DNA of 63,720 nucleotides from Bacteroidales bacterium (lineage in GTDB: Bacteria > Bacteroidota > Bacteroidia > Bacteroidales > WCHB1-69), in NCBI GenBank assembly GCA_017964755.1, contig JAGCRI010000130.1, positions 1-63,720 of the forward strand. Direction: 5' to 3'. The notes beneath the pieces were generated by a model. It was not told where the DNA came from. It saw only the letters and a list, made by a program, of their open reading frames with translations, and made no database searches. A program made the position numbers and the translations under genes. The first letter of the stretch is position 1; every line of letters begins with the position of its first letter. Positions 7,296 through 16,600 of the stretch are shown here, piece after piece.

Positions 7296-7751
7296 CTAAG
7301 CAATACGCGAAACTGTGAGATTCGCGTTTTGGACATTGATTGCCGTGGGTGCGTCTGCTGCCGTGGCTCCGAAAGAAACATTTTCAACAGAAACATTTTC
7401 GCAGCAACCTCTCGGAACAGTGATAATTGCCGTTGATGTAGTGTTGAAGTATTCATCAACTGCTGCTGGCGTGACGATTGCACGACTTGTCTGAATCGGC
7501 TCACCGTCAAGCGCCAAAGCAATAGCAATAGGTCCGACCGTTCCATCTTCCGGGACTGCAATGTTGCCGTTGAATGTTATCTGATAACGAGCAAAACAGC
7601 CACAAGGGTTATTCACGATGCCGCGAAGAGTAAGGATTCCAGCTCCGTCCCTGTGATAAACATATCCTTTATTACAAGGGATCGAGCTGTTAAGCAATAC
7701 ATTTTGATTCGGCTGAACAAGCTGAATCGGGTTGTATACATACTCTGCCAT
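7296..7751 (-). CDS. TNF/C1q-like beta-sandwich virion-surface candidate
   Basis: A 151-residue protein. I chose ATG at 7751 because the upstream 14 codons overlap the end of the neighbouring gene. After a 35-residue N-terminus come beta-strand-rich segments with GIVNNPCG, PIAIALALDGEPI and a VPRGCCENVSV cysteine pair. This resembles the TNF/C1q-like C-terminal domain of BclA-type surface proteins. A trimeric head or tail decoration is a plausible role; similarity is judged by eye only. Confidence 0.65.
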   Translation of the reverse strand: MAEYVYNPIQLVQPNQNVLLNSSIPCNKGYVYHRDGAGILTLRGIVNNPCGCFARYQITFNGNIAVPEDGTVGPIAIALALDGEPIQTSRAIVTPAAVDEYFNTTSTAIITVPRGCCENVSVENVSFGATAADAPTAINVQNANLTVSRIA

Positions 7752-7765
7752 ATTTAGCACCGTCC

Positions 7766-8644
7766 TTAATTCATGCCGCAACCACAGCCACAACCGTTGT
7801 TATTGTTGCAGGTGAAGATAGGGGTTCTGCCATAGACCGGAGTTGTCGGGACCGGGCAATTGGAAAGTCTATTATACAGAGCATCCACTTCCGCTTCCTG
7901 ACCTTGACGGAGGACAGCAGTCTGAACATCCTGCGAAGCCTGACCCCGGGTGTAGAGCAGTTCCTGACGAAGCTGAGCGATGATGTCATTCTTTTCATCA
8001 ATTTTATCATTGCAAAGCTGGTCGAGGATGCGCTGCGTGTTCGCCGTCTGATTCGCAATAATATCGCGCAGACCGTCCGAAATAGCTGCTCTATCAGCGC
8101 AGTTTTCTGTCGCGATAGTGTACTTGAGATCCGCTGAAGCAAGACGATTATCGCAGCAGCACTGAGCAAGCTGAGACTGAACATTATTAAAGCCCTGAGA
8201 AGTTGCCGTCTGAGCAGCAAAAGCCTGCTGCATGTTGGCAATCTGACGAGCATTCGCGCCCTGTTCAACGCCGGCAAAGCCGTTGCAAAGAGCCATCTGA
8301 ACATCGCCAAAGCCGCCACAAATCTGGGTAGACAGGTTGCCGATACCGTCTCTGATAGATGTGATGTTGTTATTCAGCATCTGATCTCTGAATCCATCAT
8401 TTGTGTTGTTGTTAATGTTGTTCTGACCGGTTAAAAGCCACGGGAAGTCGTAGCCAAGCATCATGTTACCATAACCGCCAAAGCCACCACCAAAACCGCC
8501 GCCCCAGCCGCCACCGAGACAAAGAAGGAGGACAATAATCCACCAACCGCTATCCCAGCCGCCGCCGAAACCGCCATTACCACCGCCCGCATAGGCGGGA
8601 GCAACAGGCATATACATGCCGCTGCCGTTTTCAACTAAAGACAT
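7766..8644 (-). CDS. Gly-rich protein with hydrophobic N-terminus and helical body
   Basis: A 292-residue protein. Residues 15-75 are very rich in Gly and Trp and contain a short hydrophobic WWIIVLLLCL segment. The central part (about 90-230) is a long Gln/Ala-rich helical region with Cys-rich spots. The C-terminus ends in an Asn-rich, CGCGCG tail. Proteins with this exact layout are frequent in gut siphoviruses and remain uncharacterised. The Cys-rich body and exposed hydrophobic segment suggest a virion or membrane-associated structural protein. Confidence 0.75.
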   Translation of the reverse strand: MSLVENGSGMYMPVAPAYAGGGNGGFGGGWDSGWWIIVLLLCLGGGWGGGFGGGFGGYGNMMLGYDFPWLLTGQNNINNNTNDGFRDQMLNNNITSIRDGIGNLSTQICGGFGDVQMALCNGFAGVEQGANARQIANMQQAFAAQTATSQGFNNVQSQLAQCCCDNRLASADLKYTIATENCADRAAISDGLRDIIANQTANTQRILDQLCNDKIDEKNDIIAQLRQELLYTRGQASQDVQTAVLRQGQEAEVDALYNRLSNCPVPTTPVYGRTPIFTCNNNNGCGCGCGMN

Positions 8645-8708
8645 AGTTTTGTTCTCCTTTATAAATATATTTATATCGTCAACCTATGCGCACTTGGTTG
8701 TTGATACC

Positions 8709-8927
8709 TTATTTGTTGCCATTCATCATGTTTTGAATCTGTGTAGCTTGTTGTGCATATTGATTGAACTGTTCCTGTGAGATTCTTCCGCTGTTTAAAA
8801 GTTTCTGCACTTCTTCTTGAGGATTGCCGTGGAAATTGGATTTGAACTGATTGAACATCTGCATAAAATTCTGTAAACCGTTCGGCATAGTGTTTCCACC
8901 TAAAGCATTAAAAATAGAATTAGCCAT
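8709..8927 (-). CDS. Small hypothetical protein, Asn/Gln-rich
   Basis: A 72-residue, Asn/Gln/Met-rich helical protein between the Gly-rich protein and the next late gene. It is part of the same conserved-looking accessory set; function unknown. Confidence 0.7.
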   Translation of the reverse strand: MANSIFNALGGNTMPNGLQNFMQMFNQFKSNFHGNPQEEVQKLLNSGRISQEQFNQYAQQATQIQNMMNGNK

Positions 8928-8929
8928 TA

Positions 8930-9292
8930 TTATTTTTCCTCCTTAGAAAATAACTCTTTGAGTTTTTCTTCAAGTTCTTTCTTTGTCACGAATTCAGAAG
9001 TGTCAATTTTAACTTCTTCCGATTTGCCTGTTTGTTCTGTATAATCAAATACACGCAAAGGCATTGGCATACCGCTCGGATCGCTTGACTTGATGTAGAA
9101 TTTATTGGATTCGCTATCCATCAACAATACATTTTTCCCGGGAGCGACTGCCCACGATTTTGCGCCAGCTTCTCCTTGTACCCACAAAATCCCACTTTCC
9201 TGCGGTTGTGTAAATTGCAGTTGCGGAACAGGTTGCTGCATTTGATTTTGATAATACCCATAATTCATAGGAAATCCATTATTATACGCCAT
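8930..9292 (-). CDS. Hypothetical protein of the late accessory module
   Basis: A 120-residue protein with a Tyr/Asn/Gln/Pro-rich N-terminus (1-35), a compact beta-rich core containing GILWVQGEAGAKSWAV and NKFYIKSSD, and a Lys/Glu-rich helical tail. Core plus tail suggests a small oligomeric structural protein. Function unknown. Confidence 0.7.
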   Translation of the reverse strand: MAYNNGFPMNYGYYQNQMQQPVPQLQFTQPQESGILWVQGEAGAKSWAVAPGKNVLLMDSESNKFYIKSSDPSGMPMPLRVFDYTEQTGKSEEVKIDTSEFVTKKELEEKLKELFSKEEK

Positions 9293-9295
9293 TGT

Positions 9296-9676
9296 TTATC
9301 TCTCCTTTTTCCAATAATAAATAGGAACTTCGTTTCCGCTGTCCCACGTGTCAAAATAATCTCCGTCTTGAACTGCTATGACATGAGTTCCAAGTGCTAA
9401 CAGATATTCTCCTATCGGATTATCTGTACAAAAGTCTTTCACGGTATAGCAGTCTGGACAAGTGTTTGGAATGATATAACGGTTAAAGCCTTTTGAATGT
9501 AGATAATTGCTCCACACCGCATTTGAGGACGGCATATCTTTCATTGCGAAAGCACAAACGGTTATATCACAAAATGTCGTGTCCCAATCTTGATCTGTCA
9601 CCTTTGAGACTGCGCGTATCACGCAATCGCCCACAAGATTTCTGTCTGGATTCGGATTGAAGAATCGAAACGCCAT
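9296..9676 (-). CDS. Papain-like cysteine peptidase fold protein
   Basis: A 126-residue protein. ATG at 9676 is chosen for its GAGGTGAT ribosome binding site. The N-terminus NLVGDCVIRAVSKVTDQDW places a Cys at the start of a helix, as in papain-like enzymes, and GTHVIAVQDGDYFDTWDSGN near the end supplies His and Asp. This Cys-His-Asp layout suggests a small peptidase or amidase-like fold. A role in virion protein processing or host-protein cleavage is possible but not shown. Confidence 0.65.
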   Translation of the reverse strand: MAFRFFNPNPDRNLVGDCVIRAVSKVTDQDWDTTFCDITVCAFAMKDMPSSNAVWSNYLHSKGFNRYIIPNTCPDCYTVKDFCTDNPIGEYLLALGTHVIAVQDGDYFDTWDSGNEVPIYYWKKER

Positions 9677-9770
9677 AAGCATCACCTCGCAATAGATCAA
9701 AAAAAGCAATGACCGCAGAACATTTTTCTGTCTCAAGCATCTGGTTGAGATCATAACTAATGTCCTTCAT
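9567..9770 (-). CDS. Possible small ORF overlapping the cysteine-peptidase-like gene
   Basis: ATG at 9770 follows AAGGAAGG. The first 30 codons precede the peptidase-like gene and look protein-like; the last 36 overlap it in another frame and look random. A run of seven T on the coding strand, read T TTT TTT, could allow a -1 shift into the peptidase frame. Otherwise it is a leader peptide. Confidence 0.35.
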   Translation of the reverse strand: MKDISYDLNQMLETEKCSAVIAFFDLLRGDAYGVSILQSESRQKSCGRLRDTRSLKGDRSRLGHDIL

Positions 9771-9811
9771 GTCATCGCCTTCCTTGTTTTTCTCTATACT
9801 TATATTATATA

Positions 9812-9846
9812 GAAAAAAGGGACTCCAAAACTTTGGAATCCCTTTA
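9812..9846 (-). terminator. Strong rho-independent terminator
   Basis: Minus-strand stem AAAGGGATTCCAA / TTGGAGTCCCTTT (13 bp with one G-U) and a short loop, followed by TTTTTT. It lies after the sigma-like HTH gene at 9874-10083 and ends the structural operon. A TATAAT at 9804-9809 lies just past it, but with no recognisable -35 box. Confidence 0.85.
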
Positions 9847-9873
9847 AGAAAACTTTTGATTAACTTATAGTAG

Positions 9874-10083
9874 TCAAATCACACGCATGATTTTAGATTT
9901 TACTTTTCTTGCTAATGTATCAACTTTGCTAAGTGATACATTTAACTCCATAGATATTTGTACATTTGATTTGTCTTTTGCTCTCATTTCAAAATATACT
10001 CGTTCATCGTCTGTAAAATTGCATAATTCTCTAAACACATCCAATTCTGGTTTCGTAAAATCACAATATTTTATCTGCTTCAT
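9874..10083 (-). CDS. Small sigma-region-4-like helix-turn-helix protein
   Basis: A 69-residue protein whose C-terminal 45 residues (DDERVYFEMRAKDKSNVQIS through KVKSKIMRVI) have the spacing of a sigma-factor region 4 / LuxR-type HTH. Such tiny HTH proteins are frequent at the end of gut phage tail operons. It could be a late transcription regulator. It has a GGAGG ribosome binding site and a strong terminator directly downstream. Confidence 0.65.
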   Translation of the reverse strand: MKQIKYCDFTKPELDVFRELCNFTDDERVYFEMRAKDKSNVQISMELNVSLSKVDTLARKVKSKIMRVI

Positions 10084-10104
10084 TTAATTTCCTCCGAATG
10101 ACCA

Positions 10105-10203
10105 TTATTCAATCATTTTAATTGATTTTTTAATTTTTTCAACCACAAGCCACATCGGTAAAAACACGTTGAAAATAAATGCGTTTAAGAGTGTGTATAT
10201 CAT
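10105..10203 (-). CDS. Tiny single-pass membrane peptide
   Basis: A 32-residue peptide with one hydrophobic segment (residues 2-22) and a Lys-rich C-terminus. ATG at 10203 follows AAGGAG. It sits between the 39-residue ORF and the HTH gene. A holin-like or membrane role is possible from topology alone. Confidence 0.5.
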   Translation of the reverse strand: MIYTLLNAFIFNVFLPMWLVVEKIKKSIKMIE

Positions 10204-10207
10204 AGCT

Positions 10208-10327
10208 TCACTCCTTATTAAATATCTCTGCTTGCCAGTCTTTCCATTCTTGAAGGAATCGCTGAATCTCAATGATTGCTTTTCTAACTTGCTTCAATAC
10301 ATATCGTTTTAACATTTCGCTCACCAT
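10208..10327 (-). CDS. Tiny amphipathic-helix protein
   Basis: A 39-residue ORF whose ATG overlaps the stop of the tail tip gene (TAATG), so it can be translated by re-initiation. The sequence is one charged helix rich in Lys, Arg, Gln and Trp. Function unknown. Confidence 0.5.
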   Translation of the reverse strand: MVSEMLKRYVLKQVRKAIIEIQRFLQEWKDWQAEIFNKE

Positions 10328-13233
10328 TACCCAAACGCAACCCAGTCTATATAAAAACTACCTGAATATGTTGGTTCGTTTTTGGTCTTGTAGCTAAATC
10401 CGGTTGTCGATACCGAATATGGAACAACGCTTGTGTCTGCGAGAACAGTCGCTTCAGATGACGGATATGTGCCATCTGCTCTTAACTGCAAAAATACGAG
10501 CGGTGCTGAAGTGAAATTAGTGTTGAACGTCTCGCTCCCTGTTCGTGATGAACCGTTCGGGTTTTGAACCTCAATTGATCCTTTGTCAGACGGGCCGCCA
10601 CCACCGCCGATGTTTGAGTTACCATTTACAGTCAAATCTCCGTGGATAATCGCGTTTCCACCAATTTCTGCATTTATTCCATATCCGCTATACTCATCGT
10701 CTGTATTCGCTACAAGCACAGCGTTTGGGTATATTGTAACAAATTCGTCTTCGCCTGCATCTTGGATAGTGAATTTACTTTGATTCTCTGCCGCATAAAC
10801 AACTTTTCTTGCGTACAGGATAAGGAGAACAGATAATTGTTCGCCAAATTCAAGCTGAGAATAATTCTTTGAAAACTTCTCTTGTGCGACGGCATTTTTT
10901 TCTTGATCTGTGAACGATAAACTTAAATTGGGAGAATTGATTGTAATATCCCCGTCTACCTCGACACTATTTGCCATTAGTGCGTTGATAAACGCTTCGT
11001 CTATCTGTGCTGTTCCGACACTTATTTTGTCAGATGTAATGGAGCCTGTATAAATCTTTGCGCCGTTGATATAGGTTGTGTTGTTGCTATAGCACCAAGA
11101 TCCGATTGCAGAGTTTGCCTCGTTTGCGTCAAGAATCGCCTTGTTCAGACCTCTTGACAAAACAGCGGTCGTGTGAGAAGTGCTGGACGGATTTGTCCAT
11201 GTGATTTCGTCGCGTTCCCAATAATACTTTCCAGATACATATGTCGCCGGAGTGTTAGACCAACCGCTGTCACTTTCGGAAGGTGCTGTGCTATTGGATG
11301 ACGAAAGGTTATACTGATGAACAATAGACGCAACGCTTCTTCCGTCTGAACCATTAGTCCCCGGACTTCCGTCTTGACCGTCTCGACCGTCTTGACCGTC
11401 CTGCCCCGGGTCTCCCTTCTCGCCCCATACAGACCACAACGAAACCTCTGTGGAAATCGGGGAATAATCAGGTCCAAGGATGATCTGAAGTCGCCACAGA
11501 TACTTGTTCGTGTCGCTGAACCCGGAGTTCGCAATCGTGGTCCATCCGGATGAAGTGCTTGCCGGTGCCGAATTTGTACTTGTCGCCTTATACGAATACG
11601 AATAAACAAGGTCGGAAATTGCATCTGCGACAGCATCTCCTGCCGCTCCAATTAGAACTGTAGAATCAATCTGTAAACCGTTTGTTGGATCATAGTGTAG
11701 ATCACTACCGAAATCAATTTCTTTGTTATCCAAGTCGATTGACACGTCTCCATCCGAACTTTGCAGTGTTCCAGTTGTTACTATATCCGCAGAGATTTTA
11801 TACGCATTTAAAATTTTAATAAGTGAACTTCCATCTGCTCCGATTCCACTTGACCACGTTGTTGAACCTTCACTTGCTGCGTCCGCTGTTCCTTTCCACT
11901 CATTAGTCCAAGCAAATCCAGTGCTTTTCATGACGAACACAAATTTTGAATTGGTAATATTTCCGTTTGAATCTGGAGCATAGTAATATACAAGAGTTGA
12001 ACCGGTTGAAATATCAGTTCTTTTAATCGTTTTTAATCCTGCACCATTTATAAACGTGTTGCTAAACTCTTCAACCTTTGCCGTGTATTCGGCAGATGGT
12101 TCATAATTATCTAATTGATTCTGTAAATCTGCTGCTGCTTCGCTAATCTTATTGTCTAAATATGTAAACGAAGGATCATAATCTTCTTCCACTTCCTCTT
12201 GTATAGGAGAACCCCTTGATATAATTTGTTGCTCTATTAACAGCGGTCCTGATAAAACTATCTCTGACACATACGAATCTCCACGCGAAGTTGTTATTTT
12301 ATCTCCAATATTTATAGACATATCAGAAATAATCATTGATACTTCGCAAGGTATGTATTCTACAAAGTCGGCCTTTGCTGAAAAATCATCTAAAACTGCT
12401 GTTCTTAAAGACGTTGCACTTTCACCATACAAATCCAAACGAATTGGATTATAAGGTAAATCATATCGAAGATCAGAATCATTATTAGTTAGTTCTTTCT
12501 GCTGCAAAATTTCATTGTCTATATTAGCGATCCCAATCCATTGCATTGGTTGAATTGTGTATTCTTCAAATACACTTTCATTTACATCATATTTACCAGT
12601 TAAATCAATATCACTTGACATGCTCGGAGAATACACGGCTACATCACCGGTCGGTGTGATGTATGGAATTAAAGCAAGAGGTTCAAGTAAAAACTTTACA
12701 ATATCTTTAAATGAAACTTTTTCAAATGCAACAACAGATGTTTTATATAATGTTCCGCTAAAATATGTTGCGTTTACGGTTGTAGAATCATAAGTAAGAT
12801 TAAAGTGTGCTAATAAGGATTTAAAAGCGGTTAAAACTGAGATTTCTGTTGTATTGCCTGTGAATAGACCGTTAAACCAATCTGAAACATTTTTCTTTGC
12901 CAAAAAATAGAACATATCATAAGCAATAATATCTCTATAATAACCTGCATTATCCAATTTAGAAGATTCAATCTGACCGGTGTATAAATCCACTGTTGAT
13001 TCACTTGATTCGCCTTCATTTTCTACTTGATAGACTTTGATTTTCTGACCAGCAACGTTTGAAATATTATATAATTGAACTTCACATCTCGATGACGCAA
13101 ACTGCCCAAAAAGCATATCAGAAGCAAATAAAACTCTATCTATAATCATTGAACCTTCTGCAATTCCACTTTGTATCGGTGTATTATCTCCAATTTTGAT
13201 ATATGTTTTTTTATTTACAATAATATCAGCCAT
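10327..13233 (-). CDS. Tail tip / tail fibre protein with collagen-like segment
   Basis: A 968-residue protein directly downstream of the distal-tail gene. Residues 1-350 look like the tail-associated hub domain of siphovirus tail proteins. A coiled coil follows, then two repeated beta modules, a short collagen-like Gly-x-y run (GEKGDPGQDGQDGRDGQDG) and a beta-rich C-terminal half ending in a receptor-binding-type domain. This is the expected central fibre or hub of the tail tip. I see no peptidoglycan hydrolase motif. Confidence 0.8.
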   Translation of the reverse strand: MADIIVNKKTYIKIGDNTPIQSGIAEGSMIIDRVLFASDMLFGQFASSRCEVQLYNISNVAGQKIKVYQVENEGESSESTVDLYTGQIESSKLDNAGYYRDIIAYDMFYFLAKKNVSDWFNGLFTGNTTEISVLTAFKSLLAHFNLTYDSTTVNATYFSGTLYKTSVVAFEKVSFKDIVKFLLEPLALIPYITPTGDVAVYSPSMSSDIDLTGKYDVNESVFEEYTIQPMQWIGIANIDNEILQQKELTNNDSDLRYDLPYNPIRLDLYGESATSLRTAVLDDFSAKADFVEYIPCEVSMIISDMSINIGDKITTSRGDSYVSEIVLSGPLLIEQQIISRGSPIQEEVEEDYDPSFTYLDNKISEAAADLQNQLDNYEPSAEYTAKVEEFSNTFINGAGLKTIKRTDISTGSTLVYYYAPDSNGNITNSKFVFVMKSTGFAWTNEWKGTADAASEGSTTWSSGIGADGSSLIKILNAYKISADIVTTGTLQSSDGDVSIDLDNKEIDFGSDLHYDPTNGLQIDSTVLIGAAGDAVADAISDLVYSYSYKATSTNSAPASTSSGWTTIANSGFSDTNKYLWRLQIILGPDYSPISTEVSLWSVWGEKGDPGQDGQDGRDGQDGSPGTNGSDGRSVASIVHQYNLSSSNSTAPSESDSGWSNTPATYVSGKYYWERDEITWTNPSSTSHTTAVLSRGLNKAILDANEANSAIGSWCYSNNTTYINGAKIYTGSITSDKISVGTAQIDEAFINALMANSVEVDGDITINSPNLSLSFTDQEKNAVAQEKFSKNYSQLEFGEQLSVLLILYARKVVYAAENQSKFTIQDAGEDEFVTIYPNAVLVANTDDEYSGYGINAEIGGNAIIHGDLTVNGNSNIGGGGGPSDKGSIEVQNPNGSSRTGSETFNTNFTSAPLVFLQLRADGTYPSSEATVLADTSVVPYSVSTTGFSYKTKNEPTYSGSFYIDWVAFG

Positions 13234-13244
13234 ATAATACCGCC

Positions 13245-13667
13245 TTAATATTCAACGAATTCAAGCTTTAATGATGAATAGATAATATCATTATCACTTA
13301 TTTTTTTAATTTTAAACGCCATATTAGGCCGATAGAAGTCTCCCGTGTCATAACTACCGGTTTCATCATTCCAAAAAGTTAAATTGATTTTGCGCTGCGT
13401 GTGATCAGATTCGTTGGTGTAAAAATAATTGATTAATGCGGTTTTATCTGCGAGATGAAGATTTTCGCGTGTTTCAAAACTAAATACAGATTTTTTCCCT
13501 GCCGCTGTTATTCTCGTTAAATCTCTCGTGTTTTCGTCTCTGTATGCTTTTATTTCTTCTCGCTGATCCGGTGTACATTCCCAACTTTCTTCATTTATGT
13601 ACTTGTTCAAAAACGTGTTTGCTTGATTAGAATTGGTTGCCTTTAATAAATAACCTTGAAAAGCCAT
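13245..13667 (-). CDS. Distal-tail-region protein (DUF6711-like)
   Basis: A 140-residue protein between the tape measure and the tail tip gene, starting MAFQGYLLKA, as in the DUF6711 family of prophage tail proteins. This is the usual position for the distal tail or hub-adapter protein. Its translation start region contains GGAGGAAACTGAAATG, also found at the tail chaperone gene (19750) and complementary to a predicted small RNA at 24.5 kb. Confidence 0.75.
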   Translation of the reverse strand: MAFQGYLLKATNSNQANTFLNKYINEESWECTPDQREEIKAYRDENTRDLTRITAAGKKSVFSFETRENLHLADKTALINYFYTNESDHTQRKINLTFWNDETGSYDTGDFYRPNMAFKIKKISDNDIIYSSLKLEFVEY

Positions 13668-13682
13668 TTCAGTTTCCTCCTT

Positions 13683-16600
13683 TTATGCGTATGCTTTTCC
13701 AGTCTGTTTATATCGCTTGTCGGATTCGCTCCAAACAACTTTTGCAATTTGTTTTCCATCAAGCTGTAAAATAATTGGAGCATTCGTACCAGACATACGA
13801 TTTAAAACATTTTGAAGTGCTTGCTCGATTGTAGACAACGGAGCTTCCACATTTGTTCCGGACCGCTGATCTCCAAGCATCGCTAAAAACTGCCTATTTG
13901 GCGGAATAACGCTTCCTTTAGCAAGATGTGGAATTTTAACCTGCCCAAGTTGTTGATTTCTGATTGCGGTTGTTTGAACTCTTGTTAATGCGTTTTGACG
14001 ACGAAGTAAAATGCTTTGTTCTCTATTCGCCGAATAAACCGCTCTCGCAATACCTGCGATAATCTGTCTATTGTTAACGACTGCTGTTTTACTTCCAATA
14101 GTACCAATTAACTCTGGGCCAGCTTCTCTTGCAAGTATCAATTGACCCGTGTTGAAAAGTCCGCCACTTGCCGCAACTGCGGCCGTATAGTTTGTTTTTA
14201 CCTGTCCGGATGAATACGTTGCAACGGTTGCAAGCTGTTGCTGGGCGGGTTTTGTAAAGTTAATTTTATCAACTTCCATTTCCCCTTGAACTTTTAAAGA
14301 TTTTGTTGCCCATTTGTCTTTAATTGCTTGCCACCAGTCTTTTATATCCTGCTTTGTAGTTGTTTGTTTTGCTCCTACCCCAAGTCTTTTTTTGTCGCCC
14401 CACCATTTTTGGACTTTATCAGTCCACCAAGCTGAAACTCCTTTTTGCGTTGCGCCAAATGCCGCTCCAACATTAAACTTTCTATTGTCTTTGGATTCGC
14501 CGCCGTTACCGCCATTAAACCAGTCTTTAGTTTTTGTCCACCAACCAGATACAGTGCTCTTTGCGGCTTCAAAAGTACCACCGATTGAAAAACTTCTATC
14601 TGTGTTTTCATCTCCACCATTGAACCACTTTTTGGTTTTTGACCACCAACCAGAGACGGTTTCTTTAGCTGTATCGTAGCTTGCTTTCAAAGAAACGGTT
14701 TTGTCTTTTATTGCATCCCAACCTTTTTGTACTTCGCTGAAAGCGTTGTCTTTTGTCTGCTCTACTTTCGTTGTCAGGGTTGCAACCTTATCTTTGATTG
14801 CGTCCCAACCACTCTTAACTTTGTCGAATGTTCCTGTTGTGGCTTCTTTGATTCCGGTTGTAATCGTGGCTGTTTTATCCTTAATTACGTCCCAGCCGCT
14901 CTTTATTTTATCAAAAATGCCTGTTGCAGTTTCTTTTACATTGGTTGTAAGAGTTGCCGTTCTATCTTTAATAGACTCCCAGCCGCTTTTTATTTTGTCG
15001 AATGCTCCAGATGCAGTTTCTTTGATTCCAGTAGTAAGCGTAGCTGTTTTATCTTTGATAATCTCCCAGCCGCTTTTAACTTTGTCGAATATAGCAGAGG
15101 CCCCTTCTTTAGCATAAGCAGTCAGTGTAGCTGTTTTATCCTTTACAAACTCCCAGCCAGATTTCAGCTTTTCAATACCAACTCCTATACCGTTTTTAAC
15201 ACCGTCGATCACGTTTGCTACAAGCTGAACGGTTTTATCTTTTATGGAATCCCAAGCATTTTTAATCGTTTGAATTGCTCCAGCTGTCTTTTCCTTCGCT
15301 TCTGCTAAAAGTGTAGCTGTTTTGTCTTTAACAATTTCCCAACCGTCTTTCAGCTTTTGAATCGCGCCGGTAACTTTTTCTTTTGCCTCCGCTGTGAGCG
15401 TTGATACCTTGTCCTTAATTCCGTTCCAAGCTTCTCTCGCTCTGTCGAATGTTTCGTCGATTTTACCCTTGATAGTGGCTGTAATATTGCCGATTCCGTC
15501 CTTGAATCCATTCCAAGCGTCTATTAAATCCTGCTTTTTATCGCTAAACCAAGATTTGATTCCGTTAAGCAAATCTGTAAATTTACCTTTTACAGCTTCC
15601 CAAAGGTTACCGAGGCCTTGCTTGAGGCCGTCAAGCAAATAACCGCCCATTTCAGCCATGACGGTTGACGGTGAGTGAATACCGAAAGCGTCTTTGAAAC
15701 CTTGAATAAACGGGTCGAAAATGTTCTCCTTAATCCACTTTCCGATATTCTTGATTCCGTTCCAGATGCCTTGGAAAATACCTTCCCAAATGGAAATACC
15801 AGCTTCATCCCACTCTGATTTTTTATCTTCAAACCAATCTTTAATTTTTCCTATTAAGTTAATTACAAAATTTCCAATATCTACACCGACATTAAATGGG
15901 GCCGTGAGCAGTTTTGAAACAAGCGCACCAAGAAGTTCAGATAATTTAGAAACTAATCCACTCCAATTTATACTTCCAACGAAGCCGAGAATTGAACCGA
16001 CAAGGGTGCTTAAAAAATCTGCAAAGTCAAATTCCTTTACAAGACCAATAACTATATCAAGAGCTGAAGTCAGTGCGGTTGAAAGCAAACTTCCTGCTGA
16101 TTTGAAAATAGCTTTCCAATCAATCCCAAGAATTAAATCAACAACATCTTTACCAAGTTTTTGAAAATCCACCCCATCAAGAAATGATGTTACAGTATTT
16201 AAAGCACCCGCAATTCCTTTACCAATTGTTTCACCAACATTTGACCAATCAACATTTAAGAATCCATTAACAATTTCTGAAAGATCATATCCAATATCAG
16301 ACCAGCGCGTTTCATCAAATAGTGATTCTATTGACTGAATAATACCATCAATGCTTAATGTAATATTTTCACGGATGGTTTTCCAATTAATTCCGCTGAA
16401 CCAACTGTTAATAACCTGAGCTATCTTCGTTCCAGCAGTAGACCATGTGCCATTTTCCTTAAATTGTTGTAAAAAGCCGTTCAACGATTGATTTATAGAT
16501 TCAATAGGGGCAGCTAAAGCTGTTCCAATTTTTTCCCCGTCAATTCCACTTATCAAGGTATCAAATCCGGTTGCAAGCGTTGAACCCATTTCCGTCCAAT

